Of a stretch of DNA of 64,000 nucleotides, positions 37,469-48,600 are shown piece by piece. The stretch's first letter is position 1. Each line of letters begins with the position of its first letter. The notes beneath the pieces were generated by a model. It saw nothing but the letters and a program-made list of their open reading frames with translations, ran no database searches and was not told the DNA's origin. This DNA comes from Hyalella azteca (lineage: Eukaryota > Arthropoda > Malacostraca > Amphipoda > Hyalellidae): contig NW_025933076.1 in the NCBI RefSeq assembly GCF_000764305.2, positions 158,484-222,483 on the forward strand, read 5' to 3'. Position numbers and translations under genes: made by a program.

Positions 37469-38722
37469 CTGACGAGGAAGGAACGCCTCAGGATCTTGCA
37501 ACGTCTCCATTACTGAATTTGTAGCACGATAACTTGTGCTGTTGAGAGCTTGTTATCTAAAGCAGTCATTGGAAAAATTACTGCACATAACTTGTATTGA
37601 AACCGTCATTTATTTGACGGTAAAACTTATATTTTGAAGATGAAGCTGACTATGACAGAGTATATTCTTCTATAAATAGAATATCGTCATGTCTTATGAG
37701 AATAATGCATAAATGGAATATAGAATAGAATATCATAATATCTCATGTGTAAAAGAACAAATTGGTTAAAAACTGACTCAAAAGTCGAGTAGGACATTTC
37801 ATTTTAGAGGTTCTAATGTGTGTAATAAAATTATTTTGCAAAACGCGAAAGATTTTGCGAGCCAAAAATTTGAAACGAGTGGGTTTAAGCAGATAGAATC
37901 ATTTTTACTATAATGTTAAAAAAAATTCAGCATATTTTGTACACTCTCGAACGTAAGCGTGTAACGAACACAGCGCAGCAAGAAGTGACACATCCGTAAG
38001 CAATCACATCACACATCATTCAAATCTAAGCATGATTGTACAATGCAGAGACCCAACGTTGATTCGGATCTAATACAGTGTTATCACACTGTAAACCTAA
38101 ACCCTATAATAGAGAGATACCACAATATGCACTTAAATGGTTTCATTTATGACACTATTGGTAAATACAAATTTGTCACAATTGAAAGCAAGCCAAAATA
38201 GAATTTTAAGACCAACTATGAAAATCACCATACGAGATATCTTTGCTCAAAATACTGAAAATTTCCCTTCGTTTATAAATGAAATGCAGAAACAATTACT
38301 AAGTTCGTTTTAGGGAAACCGCTCACGCGATGATATTCGCATGCACCTCTAACATTTAGTTAATACAAAAAATATTTTTTGCTTGATTATTTTTTTATAA
38401 GCTAAACCCCAGAAAAATTCTACGGAGTTTATACTTGATATTCAAGTACAACACAAGACTGAGTGTGATTTAAAAATAAGTTTTGGAAGCTCATAATCCT
38501 AATCGTGTAAACAGCGAAAAAATCACTGAACAGTTACAGACAAAATGTTATAAATGCGGTATGTCACCCAATATACATTAATTCTGGGCCGTTCTCATAA
38601 ATCATTATCAGATATAGTTTCCATATATTGTTTTTAGAAATTATTTAGTTAATTCAGATTAGCACTATCAAACACTTATTCACAGTCTTGTATAAATACA
38701 GAAACTCTGCTGCACTTTATTT
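37469..38722. other. Non-coding stretch
   Basis: AT-rich DNA with no supportable gene. It probably lies in an intron or upstream of the minus-strand exon at 37418-37468. Confidence 0.45.
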
Positions 38723-38882
38723 TTAGCGCATTTACTCATTTATGGAAAAATGCCCTATTGTGCTCGCCATGTCCGTCTGTCTGTCTGACCGTATGTTCGT
38801 CCGTCCGTGATCTCAAGTTTTCATCGACGAGAAAATGCGCTCTCTGTCACTCACTGCAGTGAGTACTGAGTTATATTTTTTA
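38723..38882 (-). mobile_element. Dispersed short foldback element, copy 1
   Basis: This is one of three related copies in the window (also 44489-44663 and 61487-61640), here in the opposite orientation to the other two. Shared parts, in the orientation of the other copies, are AATATAACTCAGTACTCACT, the palindrome ACTCACTGCAGTGAGT, AGAGCGCATTTTCTCG, a GGAC/GACA tetranucleotide core, GCGAGCACAATAG, and ATAAATGAGAAAATGCGCT. The block AGCGCATTTTCTC and its complement GAGAAAATGCGCT face each other across the element, so it can fold. It is non-coding and non-autonomous. Confidence 0.8.
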
Positions 38883-38964
38883 AGATATTAGCTGTGATGC
38901 ACATCTCGAAGCTCTTTATGATATTTCCTTCTTGACCGCAGCTCTGCAGTCTTGGTCGTATTGA

Positions 38965-39059
38965 CTGAACGACTGTTTTATTGCCTGAACGACTGTTCTA
39001 TTGACTGAACGACTGTTCTATTGATTGACCGACTGCTCTATTTACTGAACAACTGTTCG
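38965..39059. repeat. 20-bp minisatellite
   Basis: Nearly five units of CTGAACGACTGTTCTATTGA lie at exact 20-bp spacing, with a few substitutions in the first and last units. The open frame 39021-39266 starts inside it and is not supported as a gene. Confidence 0.92.
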
Positions 39060-39790
39060 TCCTGCCGATCGGTTATTGGAGGACGCTTGTGCGACCAAGT
39101 ACCACCGAGGGAGTGTGTTGCGTGGCACTTGGAGTGCGTCTCAAGAGATGTGATGGCAGGAGGCTTACATAAACAGTCTTGTAAAAATTCCCAGCCTCGC
39201 TGTGATATCATCTTTCTGCAGATGCCTGCTGCCGTGGTTTCTGGTGACGAGCTTTATGCTACGTGATAAAATGTGCAGTCAGTTAGTTGTGAACCAAACA
39301 TGATAGAATAGTCTAATTAAAACTATAAATGTGCAGCTAGTGCCGTAATGAGGAAATGAACACAATTTTGGTTACATTTTTAAGGTTGGTTTTAATTTCA
39401 TGCTCGGTGAGTTACTGAAGGGTTAAAGTAAAAAGTATCAAGATTGAGTCGTAGGTTCGGTAGCAGCGGGTAGCTGTGAAAATTTTTATCGATACAGGTG
39501 AGGAGACTGCAACGTCTAGTATTGACAACAGGCCTGATTTTGGCCCAATCAATGTTGACAAAACCATTATCATCAAAGGCCTGAATGTATGATGAGTACA
39601 TGCGTAATAAAAAATTAATGACTTCCAGCAGGACATGGTTTAAATTAAGTCGTGCACCTACTGCATGGATAAATCTTGGTAAAATCAACCAGATAATTTT
39701 TTTGTAACTGGAAGCTTCTTGCCTTTATCTTTAGCAACTAACTGGCAAAAATAAACGGCATTCATGTTAAAGTATCGCCATTAAAATTTC

Positions 39791-40320
39791 TTCGCTATGT
39801 GCGCAGCATGGCCAAAATTCAGCCTCCGCGAGATTGTGTCTGCTCGTGTTTGGTGTTTGGAATTTAATTCTTCAATTGGAGAAGAATGCGACAGAAATTA
39901 CTTGCTTGAGGTGAGTTGGGAATTTTTAATTGTAGAGGGAATTTGCCACTAAATTCAAGAATTTTTATAGACCAGAATTTCTTTGAGTATTTTTGAAATT
40001 ATTACATTGAAAAAAAAAATTCGATCAAATAAAATATACATAAAATATGCTGTTACAAATTTATACGTGATTTCACCTCTGAATCGACTTGGGAAATTAC
40101 ATTGTGTTCATCTCGTGTGTGAGATGCCGATGGCCTGAAAGTTAACATTTTCGATGCTTGTCATCTTAAGTTAAACAGAGACAAAAATATTCTCTTTTGC
40201 TAGTATGCCTAGAGGAAACTTGGCTGAAAACATTTTTTTATTAACCATTAAACATATTTCTAAATGAAAATTGATTAAGAATAATTGCAAAGGTTTATAA
40301 GTAATTGGGGCATATGTTGA
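39791..40320. repeat. Duplicated segment A, copy 1 (A1)
   Basis: It begins TTCGCTATGTGCGCAGCATG and is related, with many substitutions and small indels, to 41133-41668. Together with the following B1 it forms one unit of a tandem duplication with a period of 1342 bp at its start. No coding sequence is recognised. Confidence 0.85.
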
Positions 40321-40393
40321 AACAAACATTTACATATTTTTTCCATTTACATCATAACTGGAAAAAATGGAAAAAATAGATTAAAAAACGAAA

Positions 40394-41134
40394 GACGAAT
40401 CTAAATACGTCTACTAACGCGATTAAAATTTGATTCAGAGACCGTTTTACTGGTATAAAAATTTATAAATGCCAAGTAGATTAATTGCATTGTAATAATA
40501 TTAATTGTATAAAATCTCGGCGTTACCGAACATCGTTGCCATTGCTTGTTGCGTGTTCAAAAATCCTCGAATATTAATACGGAGGGCTGGCCGTGTATAT
40601 TTATTACAATTTCGACCTCCATCGAGTTCTCTAAGAAGCGTCCGAGAAATTTCCTTATAAATAAAGTCTTTAAGAACCTGGGTGCTCGTGAGCTGATGGC
40701 TGTTTACACTGCAGCTTGTTGAGATCTGAAGGCCGCTGCTCTTGACAACTTAATTCTGCCGCATTTCGTTGCCAGGAAAACTCTCGAGTCCAGTAGCCTC
40801 ATCTGAATACGGTGCTGGTTTCAGTGATGTTCCGGGGCTTATAAAGCTCATGTAATATTCTGTTTAAAGGTTCATGTGAAGTTTCGAATTGCATTTTACG
40901 ACAATTCAGAATTTATTTGTAAATTTGTAACTCTCCCATTATCCAAGATAAAATAATTAAAAATTATAGGCCCAGAATTGACAAATTTGGTGCTCGAAAG
41001 ATTTTCGTTTTTGTATCTATTTTTTCCAGCTATTATGTAAGTAGCAGAAAAATATGTAAATGTTTGTGTTTCTTTGTATAAAACTAGCATTTTAAAGTGT
41101 AGGAATTGTTCAAGTTGTTCGGAATATATGTATT
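40394..41134. repeat. Duplicated segment B, copy 1 (B1)
   Basis: It matches 42568-43308 at a constant offset of 2174 bp. In the first 100 bp or so I count nine substitutions. From about 40489 to 41134 I find a single difference (C versus T near 41111). The segment contains a 64-codon minus-strand open frame (40896-41090) that is identical in both copies, but it has no other sign of coding. The GC-richer part, 40680-40850, shows no recognisable exon. Confidence 0.93.
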
Positions 41135-41668
41135 CGCTATGTGCGCAGCATGGCCAAAATTCAGCCCCGCGAGATTGTGGCTGATTGTTCCGAACTGTCG
41201 TGTTTGGTGTTCGGAATTTAATCCTCCAATTTGGTGAGCATGCGACAGAAATTACTTGCTTGATGGGAGTTGGGAATTCTTAATTATATTAAGGAAATTT
41301 GTCACTAAATTCAAGAATTTAGATTGACCAGAATTTAATTGAGTATATATGAAATTATTACCTTGAAAAATCGACCAAATGATATATGCAATAAAGCCGC
41401 TTAAATTTATGCACGATTTTACTTCGATTTGACTTGGGAAATTACATTGTGATTATCTCGTGTGTGAGATGCCGATGGCTTGAAAGTTTACTTTCGATGC
41501 TTGTCTTTGAGAGTTAAACAGAAACAAAAATATTCCTTTTCCTTGAGCCTGTAAGCCCAGAGGAAACTGGAATGAAAACATTTTATTATTATTTATCAAA
41601 CATATTTGTATATGTAAATTGATTTAGAATAATTACAAAGGTTTATAAGTAATTGGGGTATCTGTTGT
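41133..41668. repeat. Duplicated segment A, copy 2 (A2)
   Basis: This is the second copy of A1 and starts directly at the end of B1. It is clearly diverged from A1 throughout, unlike the near-identical B copies. Similarity fades at about 41668, where the unique insert begins. Confidence 0.85.
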
Positions 41669-42567
41669 CTGCTACATATGATGCATCCATGTAAAAGAGA
41701 TAAAAAAAAGCATCCTCTAAATGTTTGACAGTAGTCGTCTCGGACCTAAGGCGTCAACTCAGTATTCTGCATTTCATAACAAACCTACCGATATTCCATG
41801 ACTAGACAAATCATGGTTGAATTCATACATTATTAATTCAACCATGAGACAAACGGTCACGATAGAGATTCTTGTGGTATGGGTGGGCGATCAGTCTCAT
41901 CTGTTAGACCTCATCGTCTGATCCGTTCTGGGCCTATACTTTCAAAAAAGTTAAGAGATCGTAAGTTCATCAGCCAATCATTGACGGCCTTCCAAGCAAA
42001 ATCCACCAATCATAGACAAGAAAATAGAGCGTAAGTACCTACGTTAACTTAGCGAGTTTTGAAAGTATGGATCCTGATCCGTGCGGATAAATAAAAAGAG
42101 CACTATGTAGTAGTGCTGTTTTTTGAGGGTAGAGGGTTATAGAGGGTAGAACGGTAGGGTAGAGGGTAGTTAACGGTTTTAAGAGTAGAGGGTAGGTTAA
42201 GGGTAGAACGTTTTATTATGTGAGGTTTTGTCGTTAAAATGAGATTAAAGGTATTTTAATTTATATATTTGCGACGTAGATCAAACAGTATGAGACCGAA
42301 AAAAAACTTGAACTCTTTTTATTTTAGGATTAATATGATTTAATTTGTTATGATTTCATAAATTCCATTGAAAAACTCAGCAGTTGTGGTATACCAAGTA
42401 AGGTAGTTTCGTTGTGCGTACAGTTCCAGCTAGACTGTTTTTACAAACTCACAAGGGAAATACGGGAAGGGAATATTCCTTTACTGCGTAAAGGAATACA
42501 CTAAGTTAAACCATTATGTCCTTTGCTAGGAAGACTTGACAAACCCGTCCGAAATTCGTCTTATTTA
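41669..42567. other. About 0.9 kb insert separating A2 and B2
   Basis: Unit 1 has only about 70 bp between A and B, whereas unit 2 has this extra segment. It holds a 12-bp inverted repeat (CATGGTTGAATT at 41812-41823, complement at 41835-41846). A second inverted pair, ATACTTTCAAA near 41938 and TTTGAAAGTAT near 42058, is also present. A GAGGGTAGA-type simple repeat lies at about 42127-42210. No terminal inverted repeats or open frame were found, so a mobile origin is only a guess. Confidence 0.5.
41812..41846. repeat. 12-bp inverted repeat
   Basis: The arms CATGGTTGAATT and AATTCAACCATG are exact complements with an 11-bp loop. They lie inside the insert between A2 and B2 and are not part of the duplicated unit. 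Confidence 0.85.
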
Positions 42568-43308
42568 GACGAATCTAAATACTTCTACTAACGCGAATAC
42601 AATTTAATTCAGAGACCGTTTTAGTGGTATAAAATTTTGTAAATGCCTAGTAGATTAATTGTATTGTAATAATATTAATTGTATAAAATCTCGGCGTTAC
42701 CGAACATCGTTGCCATTGCTTGTTGCGTGTTCAAAAATCCTCGAATATTAATACGGAGGGCTGGCCGTGTATATTTATTACAATTTCGACCTCCATCGAG
42801 TTCTCTAAGAAGCGTCCGAGAAATTTCCTTATAAATAAAGTCTTTAAGAACCTGGGTGCTCGTGAGCTGATGGCTGTTTACACTGCAGCTTGTTGAGATC
42901 TGAAGGCCGCTGCTCTTGACAACTTAATTCTGCCGCATTTCGTTGCCAGGAAAACTCTCGAGTCCAGTAGCCTCATCTGAATACGGTGCTGGTTTCAGTG
43001 ATGTTCCGGGGCTTATAAAGCTCATGTAATATTCTGTTTAAAGGTTCATGTGAAGTTTCGAATTGCATTTTACGACAATTCAGAATTTATTTGTAAATTT
43101 GTAACTCTCCCATTATCCAAGATAAAATAATTAAAAATTATAGGCCCAGAATTGACAAATTTGGTGCTCGAAAGATTTTCGTTTTTGTATCTATTTTTTC
43201 CAGCTATTATGTAAGTAGCAGAAAAATATGTAAATGTTTGTGTTTCTTTGTATAAAACTAGCATTTTAAAGTGTAGGAATTGTTTAAGTTGTTCGGAATA
43301 TATGTATT
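42568..43308. repeat. Duplicated segment B, copy 2 (B2)
   Basis: This is the second copy of B1. The near-perfect identity stops at GGAATATATGTATT, after which the sequence is unique (AAATTCGAGTG). In copy 1 the same point leads into A2. Confidence 0.93.
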
Positions 43309-44488
43309 AAATTCGAGTGATTTAAATAATGATTAGTAATTAGTTAGTTAACTATTAGAACAATCGCTAAAATTGACATCGGCATAGTTATTCTCTGCAG
43401 TTTTAAAATTGTTGGATTAGAAAATAAAAGTTGAATGTACAAATAATTTAATGTCAAACATACGGTAGCTTTTCCGCATAGACCAATTTTGGCTGTGATA
43501 AAAGCTATTTATGTAGGAATAGAATTGTCACTCTGAAGATAAATTTTTAACCGGACTAGCAGGTTGTAAAGTCTCACGGTGCTAAATTTCATGAAAATCT
43601 GTCTGATAAAAGTAGCTCCTATTAAAATGAAACAACAATATGTTCCAAAGAGAAATAAACAACACGAAATAAAAGCTTTGTACAACTCTTGACAAACTGC
43701 AGCAGGAGACAAACAAGGCAGGCCTGAGCGACGTATTAAGCTCCTAATTATACTGCGACAAACTTAAGCTTTGCTTGCACAGCTGCACTAATGCATCGCC
43801 TTAAGACGAGACTGCTGTCGCCCACTGGAAACTCAAGGCTACATCAAAAGCAGTACATTATCGGCTATGATTGGCCACGAAGACTCCACCTTTGATTGCC
43901 AATAAAGTCAGTTGAGGAATTATTCAGAACGTGAATTATCCTGTTGTGGGCTCAATCCTTACGCTAGCTATACCCAAACACTCATGCTCATTTGTGGCTC
44001 GTGTCGTCCTGCAAACCCCTTTTCTCCCTTCCCAAGGCTCAAGTCATACGCGAGTTTCTTAGTTAAAAGGTGTAATTCTTAAGTGTAGAATTCTCAAGTC
44101 TTGAGGCTTTCCTGAAAATACATCAATAACGAATCAACGAATGTAACCTAATGGACTCATAAATACAAATAAATACATAAATACACAATTGAATATCCTA
44201 ATTTCAGACCAACTACAGAATATATTTTCACCATGGTTTACAGATTAAGATTTTACGCCTATTTACACACATTTACATTCCAAGAGATTCTTAGCTACCC
44301 TGATTACACGACACCCACCTCCTTCACGGTTCCGCACAACAATGACAAGCCTGCCATTCCTAAACCCGTGCACGTAATAAACAGATTTCTCTAAACCTAA
44401 AATTACTTGTCGAATATAAAAATACTTGATGAATTAAAACTTGCTTTATAAAATTCTAACAATCCTGCCATCGAAGAACCGCTTAATT
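43309..44488. other. Non-coding stretch
   Basis: No supported gene. The minus-strand open frame 43509-43712 has no family resemblance or splice context. Confidence 0.45.
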
Positions 44489-44663
44489 AAAAAATATAAC
44501 TCAGTACTCACTGCAGCGAGTGACAGAGAGCGCATTTTCTCGTCCATCTGTCCGTGAAGTCACGGACAGATAAACGGACAGACAGACGGACGGACAGACG
44601 CGGACGGACGGACATGACGAGCACAATAGCTCCTTTTTTCCATAAATGAGAAAATGCGCTAAA
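44489..44663 (+). mobile_element. Dispersed short foldback element, copy 2
   Basis: It has the same layout as the copies at 38.7 and 61.5 kb, with a longer tetranucleotide core (GGACGGAC/GACAGACG). The central palindrome is imperfect here (ACTCACTGCAGCGAGT). Runs of Val/Cys/Ser in a minus-strand open frame across it come from the tetranucleotide repeat. Confidence 0.8.
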
Positions 44664-45370
44664 AAACGAAAATACAAATTTTGATCCTTAACACCTGAGA
44701 GAATAGTTTTCATTTATGATTGAATTATGTATCTGTGATGAAATATCTAATTATTTCATTGCCAAAAATAACTGTAAAGGCACATGCTATAAAAAATATA
44801 CTATTGAGTTTGGCTCATCCACCTCAATACGTCGGTATATAGTAGTGAGTTTCGCACCGAAATACAAATAAAATTCGAAGGATGCAATAAGAAAGTTTTG
44901 ATGAAAACTAAAACCCAAACTTGCAGCTGTTACACTGCAAGTCAATTTAAAGTGGCCGAATTGGGTCATCAATTCCGGTCAACTGAGCCACCATCTCGGG
45001 TCTTGGTGAGCTCGTAACGCCATAGTATCGAGTGCAAGATACATCATTCGATTCCATTCGATTCAGAATGATACATGATTCGATTCCAAACTTTTGAAGG
45101 CAGTGCCAAGAGTGAATTTTAGGCTTTTGTTTACAGTATGAGAGAAAGTTTTGAATTTGTGCTTATCTATTGCGTTATGATCTTTGGTTAGGGATAAAAA
45201 ATGATCAGTTTTGTCGCGGTTAGATTGATTTTTTGATTAAACAAAATAATTATTATAGAATATATTATAGGCTAGAATATAATAATAGAATATATTAGGC
45301 TGGAATAAATCCAATGCAGTTGTCATGAGTGAAATATAATGCCTAATGCACATTTGAAATGTATTAATTA

Positions 45371-45660
45371 TAGTACATCTCACACAGTTGAGAGGAATGG
45401 ATCAGAATACCTCTCACACAGTTGAGAGGAATGGATCAGAATACCTCTCACACAGTTGAGAGGAATGGATCGGAATACCTCTTACACAGTTGACAGGAAT
45501 GGACCAAAATACCTCTCACACAGTTGACAGGAATGGACCAAAATACCTCTCACACAGTTGACAGGAATGGACCACAATACCTCTAACACAGTCGACAGGA
45601 ATAGATCAGAATACTTTTCACACATGTTAGAAAGACTGAACTGCATAACCTTTCACGCAG
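45371..45660. repeat. 34-bp minisatellite
   Basis: About eight units share CTCACACAGTTGAGAGGAAT plus GGATCAGAATAC, with exact 34-bp spacing in the first part. The units change stepwise from GAGAGG to GACAGG and from GATCAG to GACCAA along the array. Divergence increases to the right, consistent with expansion from the left end. Confidence 0.93.
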
Positions 45661-48600
45661 TTGACACGAGTAAATCCCCGAAGTTGTCTAGTCCCGAAAT
45701 TGTCCATAGTGTCATATGAGAACTTATTGCTATATTTTCATTGATCAGTGTGGTGAACTTTTGATCATAGTTTTGATTGATTGATAATTAACTTTTTAAT
45801 TTTGCCCGCCTACTTGTGATTAGCGAGGTTCCATTCGATGAAGACACGGATTGTTCGGTTGTGATATTTGAGTGTCGAAAACCAATTTATGTGTTTTACG
45901 ATTATTCATGGCGGTGAATCTTTCAGCGAAAGCAAGTGATTATTGGCGTAAACAAATTAATTTAAGATATCCCATAAATTTATTATTCATATCATCCTGT
46001 TTAAATCTTGAAGGGTTTGGACGATTGCTTACGGATGAGGTGGTTTTGGATGATGTTTCAATTATGGCCGATCGCCTTTGGAAGACGTGGCAATTTTGTG
46101 TCACTCTGTAATGCATGGGACGATGTAGCTGCCTGATGAGGTTGGCCGCGCGGTCACTAAAAGCTCCCCTGCTGATGAACCGAACGATGCGTGGCTTGTT
46201 ATTGCGGCCATCGGCTCACCTCATCGAAACTATGAACGGGTTAAAAAAGGTTGGCCGATGAATATGATGTCATTGCGTTATAAATGTTTGAGGTTTATAA
46301 CACAATATGCAGTCATTGCATTATTATTTTTCGAGGTCTATAACACAATATGTAGTCACTAAAATATTATTTTTTCGAGGTTAAAACAGAATTGTAATAT
46401 CTCGTAGAAGTTATGACTAGCAACCGGTTAGGTCTGGATTTAACATGCCGGTTTTCATACCTAGTCTATCTGTTTGGCTGCTACATGTCACCTCTATTTC
46501 AGTGTGATAACTCTTTGAAGGTGTCAGCGATATTCCGAAATATTCTGGAATCTCTTCAGCATCATTGAGTTCATGAGCAGCATGGAAGATGCTGCATGCA
46601 CAATCGTCATAACGATTTAATGTCACTCAGAAGACCGCACTTGATTTGTTAACGATTCGCACAATGAAATTAAATTACCATTAACTAGAAATTATCATAG
46701 GATAGATCAGTCGTCGAATAAAAATCATCGATTATTTTGTGTCCGTAATTAATTAGTTCAAGTTATTGTTAGAACAAACGGTTCAGCGTACAAGCAGAAT
46801 TGGAACTTGCACGAGTCTTGTGGAAGTCATCTGAATAATGAGGTTAAAAATATCAATTCATGTCCGAATTTTTGACTCGCTTTCCGCAAGTGCTTGTGGA
46901 TGGTCGATGAACCGTCGCTGTTGTTATGGATACAGCAGGAAAAATAGCGACAGTGATTAATGTCATCAAATTAGAAGCGTTTTTATCTGAACTCCGACAA
47001 AACTGAGGGAACTCGTTTCACAGGCGAGCGTTAATCAGCATCGCTGTGCTTTCAGAAAACTTTTCTTGCGTTGATTAGAAGTTGAAGGAGGTAGCAAAAT
47101 GTTTCAAGATTAATTAGAAAAGAAAATTTAACAGGAAAACGACGGGGTGAGCTAAATGAATGATATATGGAAGTAAAAAATTGAAGGTTTTTCTAGTGAA
47201 TTTTTGGTATTACTTATTCTTAATTAGGATTATGAATCAAGCAACCTTAAAGAAAGTCCACTGTACAAAATATGAATTATCAGCTGACTAATGAACATAA
47301 TTTAAATTTGTTTGGCGTCCTGACTTAGAACACATTGTGTACCTATATACTGCACAATGCACCCCTTGTCTATTTAGTTAATATCTTTCGGCTTAGTTTG
47401 GTACTAGCTAGCTTTAGAGTAAGGTGAAGAAAAATTGGTTGCGTGTGGTTTTATTACAAAGATTCATTTGAACATTTATGACTATTTTAATATCGTGACC
47501 TATGCTCGAAATAAATTATTGTACTTGTTATAGTCATAAGTTCAGTGCGATACTAATTTTATGCTACCATTTTTAGCATACTATGTTTTTTATACAGAAA
47601 CTGATTTTACGAACAAAGAGGAACGAAAAATCGTGCATTCAAACCATTCGGTATCGAATATCTGTTACATCCATAATTAATGTAGAAGCGCTTTAATAGG
47701 TTAATTTTTATCCAAGTTATTTATTATTCCGAGACCTGCAGAGCTAAATTATTCAGCAAAACATGCATACTAAAAACGAATGACATTGACAGGTGATGAT
47801 AATAAATTAAGTATTCAATAATTTCTGGTTCAGCCTGCTTCCCATGACACAAGTTATGTGCTAATTTCTTATATTTAATTAATCACAGAGTTTTACGGAA
47901 AATTCTCTAAATGTTTGGCATAATTGTAGGCTTGTCAAGATTATTTTATTGCCAAGTTATGGCAAGCGCACAGATTTTAGGCCAAGTTTATTTAGCAGAG
48001 CTCCCAGTCGCGAGCTTCGATCGATGAGTTTTTTTCCAATTGCATAACAGACCTCGAAGAAAATTGAAATATTCAATAAGAGAAATAAATACCTAACAAA
48101 CAAAAGACAGAAATAGCGTTCATGAGCTTTTTGTTCCAGGTTAAACTTATATAGTTTGGAATAAAATCCAAACTGTAATACTAATGATAAATTTAGACTA
48201 GTGTAAGTCGTGGCATCAATGTGTGAAGTGACACACATTTTAAGATACAGCGTGAGATGAAATAGAATCACTAGATATTTTCTTGCTTCGATGTTTCATT
48301 TAGAGTGTAAATGTAATTGATGTTTTAAAAACGAATGTAGAATGAAGAAAAAGATTCTTCATAAAAGAATGACTTTTAAAGGAATGTAAAGAAAGAAGCG
48401 AATGTGTGTTCAATTAGTAGGTTAGTTCACAAGTTATGGAGCGGGCAAGTTACAGGGCAAATATATACATATTTTACTATTGAAAAATTACTGGGCAAAT
48501 ACTCAGGCAAATACATTACATACCTCCTTAATTGCAACAATTTTATTTTTTCCTTTCGATGATTTTGCTCATTTCAACTTTTGTTTTTCTCGTAAATTGT

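Noticed and set aside
40896..41090. 64-codon minus-strand frame duplicated exactly at 43070-43264
   Set aside because: Identity is explained by the duplicated DNA segment as a whole, and the frame has no sign of coding on its own.
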